DNA of 64,000 bases. Source: Metaruminococcus_A sp964607135 (GTDB taxonomy: Bacteria; Bacillota; Clostridia; Oscillospirales; Ruminococcaceae). Both the position numbers and the translations under genes were made by a program. Of the stretch, positions 42,265-50,750 are shown piece by piece. The notes below the pieces were generated by a model that worked only from the letters and a program-made list of their open reading frames with translations, made no database searches and was not told where the DNA came from. Every line of letters starts with the position of its first letter. The stretch's first letter is position 1. The stretch lies in contig CAZSIV010000004.1 of NCBI GenBank assembly GCA_964607135.1, positions 1 through 64,000 of the forward strand, in the 5' to 3' direction.

Positions 42265-43344
42265 ATGAGTAGAGTTTACAATTTCAGTGCGGGACCTTCT
42301 ATGCTGCCGGAGGTTGTGCTGGCCAAAGCTGCGGAAGAAATGCTCGATTATCAGGGAAGCGGCCAGTCCGTTATGGAAATGTCCCACCGCTCCAAAGAGT
42401 ATGACGCCATCATCAAAGGATGTGAGGCGTTGCTTCGCGAGGTGATGGGAATTCCGGAAAACTATAAAGTGCTGTTTGTGCAGGGGGGCGCATCCTCTCA
42501 GTTTGCAATGGTTCCGATGAACCTCATGACCGGCTCCGGCAAGGCGGATTTTGTCATCACCGGCCAGTGGGCGAAAAAAGCGCATCAGGAGGCTGCGCGT
42601 TACGGCGAAGCAAATGTCGTCGCATCCAGCGCGGATAAGACGTTTTCTTATATTCCGAAGCTCGATCCGTCCTCCTTTACAAAGGACGCCGATTATTTCC
42701 ACATCTGCTGGAACAACACCATCTATGGAACCCGCTTCAGCGAAATCCCGGAGACGGGTGACGTCCCATTGGTGGCGGATATGAGCTCCTGCATCCTTTC
42801 CGAGCCGGTCGATGTGTCGAAATTCGGTTTGATTTACGCGGGCGCTCAGAAAAATATGGGTCCTGCCGGCCTCACCGTCGTCATCATTCGGGAGGATTTA
42901 ATCGGGAAAGCGATGAAGGCGACTCCGACGATGTTCGATTACAAAACCCATGCGGACAACGATTCCCTCTACAACACGCCTCCGACCTATGCGATCTACA
43001 TCTGCAAGATGATTCTCGAGTGGGTTAAAGAAATCGGCGGGTTGGAGAAAATGAAGGAGCGCAATGAGGAAAAGGCGCGGCTTCTCTACGATTTTCTGGA
43101 TTCCAGCAAGCTGTTCAAGGGCACGGTGGCAAGGGAAGACCGTTCCATCATGAATATCCCGTTTATCACCGGGAGCGACGAGCTGGATAAGAAATTTGTC
43201 GCCGAATCCTCCGCACGGGGCTTAATCAACTTAAAGGGGCATCGCACCGTCGGCGGAATGCGCGCTTCGATTTACAATGCCATGCCGTTGGAGGGCGTGG
43301 AGGCTCTGGTTGCCTTTATGAAAGAGTTTGAAGCCAACAACTGA
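42265..43344 (+). CDS. serC: Phosphoserine aminotransferase
   Basis: A 359-residue class V PLP aminotransferase converting 3-phosphohydroxypyruvate and glutamate to phosphoserine. YNFSAGPSMLP opens the protein, FVQGGASSQFAM binds the cofactor phosphate, ICWNNTIYGT and ADMSSCILSEP are typical, and the PLP Lys is in GAQKNMGPAG. TTGGAGGG precedes the ATG. It forms a two-gene serine operon with serA. Confidence 0.96.
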   Translation: MSRVYNFSAGPSMLPEVVLAKAAEEMLDYQGSGQSVMEMSHRSKEYDAIIKGCEALLREVMGIPENYKVLFVQGGASSQFAMVPMNLMTGSGKADFVITGQWAKKAHQEAARYGEANVVASSADKTFSYIPKLDPSSFTKDADYFHICWNNTIYGTRFSEIPETGDVPLVADMSSCILSEPVDVSKFGLIYAGAQKNMGPAGLTVVIIREDLIGKAMKATPTMFDYKTHADNDSLYNTPPTYAIYICKMILEWVKEIGGLEKMKERNEEKARLLYDFLDSSKLFKGTVAREDRSIMNIPFITGSDELDKKFVAESSARGLINLKGHRTVGGMRASIYNAMPLEGVEALVAFMKEFEANN

Positions 43345-43363
43345 ATGAAACGAGGGAACATCC

Positions 43364-44536
43364 GTGTATCAAATTCACACTTTGAATCAAATTTCCAAGG
43401 CGGGCTTAAAGCATTTTGATCCCGCCAAATACAATGTCGGGGGGGATATTCAGGATCCCGACGCGATCCTGGTCCGCTCCGCCGCCATGCACGACATGGA
43501 GTTCGGCCGGAACCTGCTCGCCATTGCCCGCGCCGGCGCCGGTGTCAACAACATTCCGCTCGACCGCTGTGCAAAAGAGGGGATCGTAGTCTTCAACACC
43601 CCCGGCGCCAATGCAAACGCGGTAAAGGAGCTGGTCATTCTCGGGCTGCTCCTCTCATCCCGAAATGTTCCGGACGCTCTGAGCTTTGCCCAGTCTCTGA
43701 ACGGGGAGGGCGACGCGATCCCGAAGCTGGTGGAAAAGGGGAAAGGGCAGTTTGTCGGGCCTGAAATCAAGGGAAAAACCCTTGGCGTAATCGGTCTTGG
43801 TGCAATCGGCGTCATGGTCTGCAATGCGGCGAAAAGCATGGGAATGACGGTTTTGGGGTACGACCCGTACCTTTCGGTAGATGCCGCCTGGGCGCTTTCC
43901 CGCAGCATCATCCACACCAAGAATGTGGATGACATTTACAAAAACTGCGATTATATCACGGTCCATGTTCCGTATAACGCCGACACCAAGCAGATGATCA
44001 ACGCCGATATTATTTCCATGATGAAGGACGGCGTGCGGATTTTGAACTTTGCGCGCGGGGAGCTGGTGGATGACGATGCAATTCTTTCCGCACTGGAGAG
44101 CGGAAAGGTGGGCCGTTATGTAACCGATTTCCCGAACAGCAAAACAGTCGGTGCAAAGGGTGTCGTCGCGATCCCGCACCTGGGGGCTTCCACCCCCGAA
44201 TCGGAGGACAACTGTGCGAGCATGGCCGCCGTTCAGGTGATCGATTACCTCGAAAACGGGAACATTGCGAATTCCGTCAATCTGCCGGTGGTCTCCGCTC
44301 CCCGCAACGGCGGCGCGCGGATCTGCATTATCCACCAGAACATCCCGAAGATGCTCCACGGGATTTCCGGCTCCTTTGCGGAAATCGGCATCAATATCGA
44401 GAATATGACGAATCGCTCGAAGGGCGATTACGCATACACCATCATCGACTTAAAAGAAAAAGAGGTTCCGCAGGAACTGGTTGGGCGCCTGGAAGCGGTT
44501 GAAGGAATTATCCGCGCCCGGATTATTTCCGCGTAA
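43364..44536 (+). CDS. serA: D-3-phosphoglycerate dehydrogenase
   Basis: A 390-residue NAD-dependent dehydrogenase for the first step of serine synthesis. ILVRSA and ARAGAGVNNIPLD bind substrate; GVIGLGAIGVMV is the NAD loop; NFARGELVDDDAI contains the catalytic Arg region, and IPHLGASTPESEDN gives the catalytic His. A C-terminal ACT domain (about 318-390) may sense serine. Compared with long SerA forms the intervening domain is missing, as in the short ACT type. GTG start with GAGGGA upstream, 19 bases after serC. Confidence 0.94.
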   Translation: MYQIHTLNQISKAGLKHFDPAKYNVGGDIQDPDAILVRSAAMHDMEFGRNLLAIARAGAGVNNIPLDRCAKEGIVVFNTPGANANAVKELVILGLLLSSRNVPDALSFAQSLNGEGDAIPKLVEKGKGQFVGPEIKGKTLGVIGLGAIGVMVCNAAKSMGMTVLGYDPYLSVDAAWALSRSIIHTKNVDDIYKNCDYITVHVPYNADTKQMINADIISMMKDGVRILNFARGELVDDDAILSALESGKVGRYVTDFPNSKTVGAKGVVAIPHLGASTPESEDNCASMAAVQVIDYLENGNIANSVNLPVVSAPRNGGARICIIHQNIPKMLHGISGSFAEIGINIENMTNRSKGDYAYTIIDLKEKEVPQELVGRLEAVEGIIRARIISA

Positions 44537-44597
44537 CCTGTGGGTCGACAGAATCTTGTAAAGAAGGCCTCCTGAGGGGTTGCTTTGTAAGAAAAAC

Positions 44598-44640
44598 GAC
44601 ACCCGCCGAAAAGTAAACGCTTTTTGGCGGGTGTCGGTTT
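44598..44640 (+). terminator. serC-serA terminator
   Basis: GACACCCGCCGAAAA pairs with TTTTGGCGGGTGTC, followed by a short T-rich tract. Confidence 0.82.
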
Positions 44641-44693
44641 ATAGAAAACAGATAAACTCGAATTTTGTGTTGCCGGAGAAAGAGAGACTGTAA

Positions 44694-45566
44694 ATGTATT
44701 CAGTAGAAAACTATAAAGATACCTTGCGGTTTAACAGACAATACGACGAAATCCGTAATTTTTTAAAAAAAATTACCGACAAGGGTTATAACGAGCATTT
44801 CCATTGGGGACGTTTTGATTGGATGATGGCACACGCATATCTCGATGTTGAAATGTTGTCGAGAAATGCTCTGTTTAGGAATAAAAGCGGTGAACTCGTT
44901 GGTACGGTAATGTATGATACGAGTTTTAATGACAGGTGGTATATTCTGCATTCAGATTCTGATGAAAACCTTCTGCGGCAGATGATCGAATATGTGATGA
45001 AAATTGATGCCGGCACCGCAGCTATTAAGGCAAATCTCAACGACTCGGCACTTTGCGAACTGCTTGAGAATATAGGTTTTGAAAGGCGGCATTCGGAGAG
45101 TGTTTTGGAGATCGGGCTGTCGGGTAATCTTTCTTTCCAATTACCGCAAGAGTTTTACCTTAATGCCCCGGATTCGGAGATTGATGATCGGCAATGGCGT
45201 TTGGTGATCTACCGTGGTTTTGACCACGAAGGAATTCCGCAGGAGCCGGACGAAGAGTTGCTAAATGCCGAAAAGCATCTCGAAGTCTTAGAATATATCA
45301 GGGTTTTTGCGATTAAGAATGGGGAATACACTGCTCACTGCGGCGTGTGGTATGACAGCGGTGATACTGCATATATTGAGCCTGTTGCAGCGGTTCCAGA
45401 GCATCGGGGAAAGGGCCTTGGCAGGGCGGTCGTCTATGAAGCGCTCACCCGTGCAAAGGGACGGGGTGCAAAAAGGGCAATCGTGCTTTCAGATCAAGAA
45501 TTCTACATACATCTCGGTATGACAAAATCATCGGAAGTTGGCACTTGGATCAAAGAAAAGAAATGA
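44694..45566 (+). CDS. GNAT N-acetyltransferase, tandem-domain
   Basis: A 290-residue protein with two GNAT-like halves. The N-terminal half (1-130) lacks a clear acetyl-CoA loop; the C-terminal half has VAAVPEHRGKGLGRAVVYEAL, the Q/RxxGxG/A pyrophosphate loop. The final FYIHLGMTKSSEVGTW is the usual GNAT end. Substrate unknown. The gene is AT-rich for the region: 44701-44760 holds 21 G/C of 60, against 31 of 60 in the serA sample 43741-43800. With the MITE-like element directly downstream, this suggests transfer. GAGAGA-type weak ribosome binding site. Confidence 0.78.
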   Translation: MYSVENYKDTLRFNRQYDEIRNFLKKITDKGYNEHFHWGRFDWMMAHAYLDVEMLSRNALFRNKSGELVGTVMYDTSFNDRWYILHSDSDENLLRQMIEYVMKIDAGTAAIKANLNDSALCELLENIGFERRHSESVLEIGLSGNLSFQLPQEFYLNAPDSEIDDRQWRLVIYRGFDHEGIPQEPDEELLNAEKHLEVLEYIRVFAIKNGEYTAHCGVWYDSGDTAYIEPVAAVPEHRGKGLGRAVVYEALTRAKGRGAKRAIVLSDQEFYIHLGMTKSSEVGTWIKEKK

Positions 45567-45573
45567 TTCTCTC

Positions 45574-45832
45574 AATAGACAAGGGCAGACGCTTTCCCCG
45601 AAAGTATACCCTCGATTGACAAGTGCAGGGTACCCCTGCGGGCCTGTGCCAAGGCCGGGCAATTCGCACACCAAGGTTTTGCCGGTTTTTGGGTAATAGA
45701 ATAGACCTACGAGGCGTGTTATACAAAACATGTAGCTCATGGGTTACGAATCTCGGTACTGCCTGCAAATCGCGCATTGACAGCGGAGGCACGCCGCACC
45801 GTCCTGCAAAACCATGCCTGCCCTTGTCTATT
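45574..45832. mobile_element. MITE-like element with terminal inverted repeats
   Basis: A 259-bp element without a gene. Its ends are AATAGACAAGGGCAG at 45574 and the exact reverse complement ending at 45832 (15 of 15 bases; the match continues one base beyond a mismatch). Inside are a near-perfect palindrome around GGTACC (about 45627-45641) and the core blocks shared with 69-330. Open frames crossing it are not conserved between the copies. It lies eight bases after the GNAT stop. No target-site duplication is obvious to the eye. Confidence 0.65.
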
Positions 45833-45983
45833 ATGTGGATTGCCATAGTAAAGGGGTAAAGCTGGCAGAGTGGCCTGCCTTGCCCTTAATGTTTTATGAG
45901 AGGGTGTCCTTGGGATACCTTTGCATTCCTGCGCCTGTAAAAAGATGGCCTGAAGCTATTTTGGCAGAATCGGAAAACAGGTA

Positions 45984-46013
45984 TTGAAATCCTTCCGGAT
46001 TGGATGCTATACT
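45984..46013 (+). promoter_or_regulatory. Promoter of the DivIVA-like/fumarase-beta pair
   Basis: TTGAAA (45984-45989) and TATACT (46008-46013), spacer 18 bases. Between the MITE-like element and this promoter I see nothing else. Confidence 0.65.
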
Positions 46014-46069
46014 ATACCTTAAAGTATCATGAGAAATTCTGTCCGCCGGCCGGATATGGGAGAATGAAT

Positions 46070-46891
46070 ATGGAATTTGGTTATAAATTTAAATCCGCCC
46101 TTTTTGGGTTTTCCAAAAAGGATGTGGTGAAGTGTATCAAAGAGCTCAACGAAACTCACCAGGAGGCAATCGAAGAACTGGAGGAGCAGGGCCGGGCGGC
46201 TGAAACAGAAAAGCGTGAGAGGGAGGAAAAGCTCTCGGAAGCGCACAGCGTCCTTTTGGAGCTGAAACGCCAGCTTGAGGAAGCGGATAAAAAAACGGAA
46301 GCGTTAGAATCGGTCGTCCGCCGGCTGGTCGACAACCGCAATGACAATGAAATGGAGATTTCCCAGCTCAAGCAGAGAGTCACGGCCCAGAACAACCAAA
46401 ATGCAGAGCTGGTTTTGAAAAACAACGAGCTGAACCGCCGGCTGGGCGAGGCGGAGAGCAAGGTCGAAAAGTATGACGCGCTGACAAAGGATATCAGCGA
46501 TATCATGCTTGAAGCGCAGCAGATGTCCCTTCATTTGAAGGAAGAAGCGGAGGAAGAAGCGGGAAGAATCGTCGAGGATGCAAAGCAGTCCGCAGTCCAG
46601 GTACGGGCTGACCTGGATCAGTTCCAGCGCCGGATCGGTCAGATCAGCCGCTCTCTCGAACAGCTGACCGGGAGCCTGCACGAGGAGATCGGCCGGATTG
46701 AGCGGTCGTTCGACGATGTAAACGGCGCTCTGGATTCTTTTGGCACAGGTCAGAATTCCCCAGCGCCTCGGGAAGAGAGTCCAGCTGAAAAACCGGCTGC
46801 TCCTCTGACGAAAAAGACGTCTGGGAGCGTGCCGGTGCATCGGAGTGGGAATGTTGACTTTTTTGGAAAATTCAAGGAGTGGTTAAAATAG
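46070..46891 (+). CDS. DivIVA-like coiled-coil protein
   Basis: A 273-residue acidic protein. FKSALFGFSKKDVVKCI at the N-terminus resembles the membrane-binding start of DivIVA/GpsB proteins; residues 20-225 are nearly continuous coiled coil rich in Glu, Lys and Leu; the tail is Pro/Ser-rich and ends in FFGKFKEWLK, an amphipathic helix. Such proteins mark curved membranes or organise wall synthesis. Family membership is tentative because the N-terminal domain is short. ATG at 46070 has GGGAG seven bases upstream; ATG at 46064 is also possible. Its end overlaps the fumarase beta gene by 13 bases. Confidence 0.6.
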   Translation: MEFGYKFKSALFGFSKKDVVKCIKELNETHQEAIEELEEQGRAAETEKREREEKLSEAHSVLLELKRQLEEADKKTEALESVVRRLVDNRNDNEMEISQLKQRVTAQNNQNAELVLKNNELNRRLGEAESKVEKYDALTKDISDIMLEAQQMSLHLKEEAEEEAGRIVEDAKQSAVQVRADLDQFQRRIGQISRSLEQLTGSLHEEIGRIERSFDDVNGALDSFGTGQNSPAPREESPAEKPAAPLTKKTSGSVPVHRSGNVDFFGKFKEWLK

Positions 46892-47421
46892 CATCGTATC
46901 ATATTAAAACGGATGAGCTGAAACAATACGCCTCAAAGCTGCGGGTCAACGATCAGGTCTATCTCAGCGGGACAGTTTATACCGCACGGGATGCGGCGCA
47001 TAAGCGTTTCTTTGAACTGCTGGATGCGGGAAAACCTTTGCCCTTCGATCTGGACGGCGCCGTCATTTATTATGCAGGGCCCACTCCTACACCGGAAGGG
47101 CTGGCGATTGGCTCCTGCGGGCCGACGACTTCGGGGCGGATGGATGGTTTTGCGCCGCGGCTGCTCGATCTCGGCCTTATCGCTATGGTGGGAAAAGGGG
47201 AGCGGAGCCAGTCAGTGCGGGATGCGGTTTGCCGCAACGGCGCTGTTTATTTTTGTGCAATCGGTGGGGCGGGGGCACTCGCTTGCCGATGCATCACTTC
47301 CTGTGAAGTAATCGCCTTTGAAGACCTGGGCTGTGAATCGGTTAAGCGCCTCTGCTTTGAGGAGTTTCCGCTGATTGTCGCCGATGACTGTGCAGGCGGC
47401 GACATCTTCAGCCGCGGTTGA
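46879..47421 (+). CDS. Fumarate hydratase class I, beta subunit (or tartrate dehydratase beta)
   Basis: A 180-residue C-terminal half of two-subunit, Fe-S-dependent fumarases. VYLSGTVYTARDAAHKR, AVIYYAGPTPTPEG, SCGPTTSGRMDGF and MVGKGERS are classic; the beta subunit completes the active site, while the [4Fe-4S] cluster sits on the alpha subunit. No alpha-subunit gene is in the window, so the partner must be elsewhere. The start is unusual: GTG at 46879 overlaps AAGGAG (46874-46879), which instead lies eight bases before an AUA codon at 46888. Coupling to the upstream DivIVA-like gene, which overlaps it, could explain GTG use. Confidence 0.85.
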   Translation: MVKIASYHIKTDELKQYASKLRVNDQVYLSGTVYTARDAAHKRFFELLDAGKPLPFDLDGAVIYYAGPTPTPEGLAIGSCGPTTSGRMDGFAPRLLDLGLIAMVGKGERSQSVRDAVCRNGAVYFCAIGGAGALACRCITSCEVIAFEDLGCESVKRLCFEEFPLIVADDCAGGDIFSRG

Positions 47422-47521
47422 AATGCCCTTTCTTTGCAACGAATCGCAGTATAATTGAGGAATAAATTTTATATTATATACAAATAGTATAAAATCGAAA
47501 CAAATGAAAAGGAGCTTGCAG

Positions 47522-49480
47522 ATGTTTACTTTCCAAAAAACAGAAAAAGGGATGGCTTTTTATCTCGACGGTTTGCTGGTGGGACACGCTCTTTCGCGTG
47601 AGGGCTGCATCGACCACTTGATCGAACTGGAAGACGGCGTTTACCGCTGGGAGCGGAAAACTGCGGAGCCGACCGCGCAGATGCAGATGGTCTTTGCCGC
47701 GGAATACCCGATGGAGTACCAGATGATGCCGGGGCTGATGTACAACCAGAACAGCAACAAGGATATTGTAGCGCACGGCCAGTTCGAGAAGATCGAGCGC
47801 CATGAAAAGACCGACGAGCCGCACTATCCGGTGGGCTGTGTCGATCCGGTGACCGGGGAGGTTCGTAAAATTGCCTGGTGGCGGATGGCTGCCCCGGGCG
47901 CCGTTTACACTGAAGGGAACGGCGTGTCGGCAGGGATGTTCCTGCCCTCCGACCAGAAGGACGCTTCCGTTTCGATCCTGCCGAAGGAAACGCAGACGGT
48001 ACACACCTATTATTGGCCGCTTGCCGAAGGGCCGCGCGTCCGGGAAAAAAGGCAGGGAAGGCCGGACGTCCGCCCGCCCGCATACAAGGATGAAAACGTG
48101 AGCGAGCTTTTTGCTCCTCCAGCAATGGGCGGGCCTTACAGCGAGACAATAGAGCCCCGGAGCGTCTTTGCCGTGATTCTGGTTTTGGCGCCGGCGGAAA
48201 AACCGCGCCAGGCTTGGCATAGATTGATGTCGGTGTCCTGGAAGATGAATCATAAATATCTCGCCCCCTGGTATTCCAACCAGGAGCTGTGGGATCTCGG
48301 GGTGGAGTACATCAAAACGATGTTCCGCGACGGTGAAAACGGCTTTCAAGGGTTTTCGATGGGGAAGGTGTTCATCGACGGTGAGTGGATCAACCGCCCC
48401 TATTACGCCTTTGAAATGGGTTGGACCGGGCAGGGGATCGGGCAGGGAACAGACCTGCTCGCGCATGCGATCCTGACCGGGGACAAAGAGGCGGAGGAAA
48501 TGGGATTTGCCGCCCTGGATTCCTGGCTCCGGTGCAGGCTCCCCAACGGGATGCTCCCGACCCATATCATGGGGCAGCAGTTCCCGCATAACGGCCGCCG
48601 CGTCGTCGACGCCTGCAACCTTTCTTTTGGGGCGATCAACTATTTCAGAGCCTGGGAATACGCCCAAGCTCTTGGAAAATCCCGTCCGGAGTACTTTGAA
48701 ATGGCTTGCTGGCTCTGCGACTTCACCCTAAAGCAGATGGATGAAAGCGGCAAGCTCGCCAAGAGCTGGTATGAGGACGATCTGACCCCGGCGGTCGACA
48801 ATGGCCTGCCCGGTGCGTTTTTGGTGCTTGCCCTCTGTGAAGGGGCGAAGCGCACCCACCGCCCTGATTACCTGGAGGGGGCGATCCGCGGGTATCATTA
48901 TTTTTACAGCCAGTTTATTCGTGACGGCTACGCGATGGGCGGCGCGCAGGATCATTTTTCGGTCGACAAGGAATCGGGCATCCCGATGCTCCAGGGCGCA
49001 ATGCGGCTCTATGAGCTGACTGGGGATGAAGGATATATCGAATGTGCAAGAAACGCGGCCTACTATCTCTCCACCTGGCAGTGGCAGCACAGCCATCCCT
49101 TCGAAAAGGACAGCATGCTGGGTGCGTTTGGATTTGACACCTTCGGCGGTACGCTGGTCTCGATTGGCTCCGGGATGGATCCTTACATCCTCCCATATAT
49201 ACACGAGCTCTACGACCTTGCCGAATTGACCGGCGAGACAGAGTGGGCCGAGCGGGCGCAGGCCGGCTGGGCGCAGGCGACGATCGGGATCTCCGACGGG
49301 ACGCTCTACACAGGCCGTTCCGTCCTGCCGCGCGGCTCCCAAAACGAGGCCTTCAATTTTGGACGCGCTTATGAGGACAGTGCGTTTGAGTGGATGCCGA
49401 CCTGGATGCAGGTCTACCGGATCGACAATCTCTGCCGGACGATGCTGCCGGGCGGGGACCGTCCCGGAAGGGTTTTGTAA
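47522..49480 (+). CDS. Unassigned alpha/alpha-toroid glycosidase-like protein
   Basis: A 652-residue cytoplasmic protein I cannot assign to a family. Residues 1-230 are beta-rich (AQMQMVFAAEYPMEYQMMPG, TVHTYYWPLAEG); residues 250-640 show repeated helix pairs of a six-hairpin glycosidase fold (NPGL-like loops GMLPTHIMGQQF with His348, GGAQDHFSVDKESG with Asp477-His478, LSTWQWQHSHPF). N-terminal beta domain plus toroid resembles GH families with intracellular oligosaccharide substrates. ATG at 47522 has AAAAGGAG nine bases upstream; an ATG six codons earlier overlaps it. It is followed by a strong terminator and then a RpiR-type regulator gene. Confidence 0.6.
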   Translation: MFTFQKTEKGMAFYLDGLLVGHALSREGCIDHLIELEDGVYRWERKTAEPTAQMQMVFAAEYPMEYQMMPGLMYNQNSNKDIVAHGQFEKIERHEKTDEPHYPVGCVDPVTGEVRKIAWWRMAAPGAVYTEGNGVSAGMFLPSDQKDASVSILPKETQTVHTYYWPLAEGPRVREKRQGRPDVRPPAYKDENVSELFAPPAMGGPYSETIEPRSVFAVILVLAPAEKPRQAWHRLMSVSWKMNHKYLAPWYSNQELWDLGVEYIKTMFRDGENGFQGFSMGKVFIDGEWINRPYYAFEMGWTGQGIGQGTDLLAHAILTGDKEAEEMGFAALDSWLRCRLPNGMLPTHIMGQQFPHNGRRVVDACNLSFGAINYFRAWEYAQALGKSRPEYFEMACWLCDFTLKQMDESGKLAKSWYEDDLTPAVDNGLPGAFLVLALCEGAKRTHRPDYLEGAIRGYHYFYSQFIRDGYAMGGAQDHFSVDKESGIPMLQGAMRLYELTGDEGYIECARNAAYYLSTWQWQHSHPFEKDSMLGAFGFDTFGGTLVSIGSGMDPYILPYIHELYDLAELTGETEWAERAQAGWAQATIGISDGTLYTGRSVLPRGSQNEAFNFGRAYEDSAFEWMPTWMQVYRIDNLCRTMLPGGDRPGRVL

Positions 49481-49516
49481 TTGTAGTTTAATCTCCCGAA
49501 TGGAGAATATATCGAT

Positions 49517-49555
49517 GAAAAGGATGGGCCTTTTGAAAAAGGGCCCATCCTTTTC
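49517..49555 (+). terminator. Terminator of the toroid protein gene
   Basis: AAAAGGATGGGCC and GGGCCCATCCTTTT arms around an AT-rich loop, ending in TTTT. Confidence 0.82.
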
Positions 49556-49668
49556 CCGCGCAGGAAGATTTTGCCGATCTGGATCAAAGGCTTTGGTTGG
49601 ATGGCTTGAAATGTCGGGCGTGGGACTTTCAAACGCCTATCCCCAAAAATAAGATTTTGCAGGGACAC

Positions 49669-49697
49669 TTGATTAAAATTGCAAAACGGTCTAAAAT
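49669..49697 (+). promoter_or_regulatory. Promoter of the rpiR-cmk-ispH operon
   Basis: TTGATT (49669-49674) and TAAAAT (49692-49697), spacer 17 bases. The leader to 49866 is about 160 bases with no open frame that I can support. Confidence 0.58.
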
Positions 49698-49865
49698 AAA
49701 GAGTAGATTTGGAAAAAGGAACGTTTTCGGCCGGACTGTTCTGTGTGGTGTACCATAAAGGTTTCACGATTCAGTGACCGCGGCGTCCGGTTGGATGGAT
49801 CCGTCGACGGAGGCGGGGAAAATTTATTTTTTGTATGGGAACGATCTTTTAGGAGCTGGGTTATT

Positions 49866-50750
49866 TTGCATAAAGACATTTTAAAGCTGATTGCTTCAAA
49901 GCATACGGAGTTTTCAAAGGGGCAGAAGCTGATCGCCAAATATATCACGGAGCACTATGAAAAGGCGGCGTTTATGACCGCCTCGAAATTGGGGATGACG
50001 GTGGGGGTCAGCGAATCGACCGTTGTTCGCTTTGCGACGGAGATCGGTTTCGACGGCTATCCCGCGCTTCAGAGGGAGCTCAAGGAAATGATCCGCAACC
50101 GCCTCACCTCAATCCAGAGGATTGAGGTGACAAACGAGCAGATCGGCGGCGAAGATGTTCTGGACAAGGTTCTGAACATGGATATCGACAAAATCCGCCG
50201 CACTCTGGAGGAAACCTCTCGGACGGATTTCAACCGCGCGGTCGACTCGATCGTACAGGCGGAAAATATTTATGTGATCGGCGCCAAAAGCGCGGCGACG
50301 CTGGCCCGGTTTATCACCTATTATTTTAACCTGATGTTTGTCAACGTCAAACTGGTGCATACCACCAGCTCAAGCGAAATGTTTGAACAGATCATGCGGA
50401 TCGGCCCCGGGGATATTTTAATCGGGATCAGTTTTCCCCGTTACCTGACCCAGACGGTCAAGGCGTTCCGCTTTGCCAAGGGAAACGGTGCGACGGTTAT
50501 TGCGATCACCGACAGCCCCGCTTCTCCGCTCGCCGAGGACGCCGACCATCTCCTGCTGGCCAGAAGCGATATGGCTTCCTTTGTCGACAGCTTGGTGGCT
50601 CCGCTCAGCCTGATCAATGCCTTGGTGGTGGCGGTCGGCTTAAAGAAGCAGGAGGAAATCTGCACTACCTTTGCACGACTGGAATCCATCTGGGATGAAT
50701 ACGAGGTTTACGACAAAGGCGACCAGGAGCAGGAAAACGATGAGGGTTGA
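49866..50750 (+). CDS. MurR/RpiR-family transcriptional regulator
   Basis: A 294-residue regulator. Residues 1-77 form the RpiR helix-turn-helix domain (GQKLIAKYITEHYEKAAFMT, GVSESTVVRFATEIGFDGYP); residues 120-270 form a SIS domain (NIYVIGAKSAATLARF, LIGISFPRYLTQTVKA, VIAITDSPASPLAEDAD) that binds a sugar phosphate. The start is TTG at 49866 with AGGAG ten bases upstream; the upstream part of the open frame crosses an untranslated leader. It may sense amino-sugar or other sugar phosphates; its targets could include the toroid gene before it. It overlaps the next gene by 11 bases. Confidence 0.88.
   Translation: MHKDILKLIASKHTEFSKGQKLIAKYITEHYEKAAFMTASKLGMTVGVSESTVVRFATEIGFDGYPALQRELKEMIRNRLTSIQRIEVTNEQIGGEDVLDKVLNMDIDKIRRTLEETSRTDFNRAVDSIVQAENIYVIGAKSAATLARFITYYFNLMFVNVKLVHTTSSSEMFEQIMRIGPGDILIGISFPRYLTQTVKAFRFAKGNGATVIAITDSPASPLAEDADHLLLARSDMASFVDSLVAPLSLINALVVAVGLKKQEEICTTFARLESIWDEYEVYDKGDQEQENDEG

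Noticed and set aside
45528..45859. Several short open frames through the MITE-like element
   Set aside because: They include the terminal inverted repeats as coding sequence and are not conserved in the second copy.
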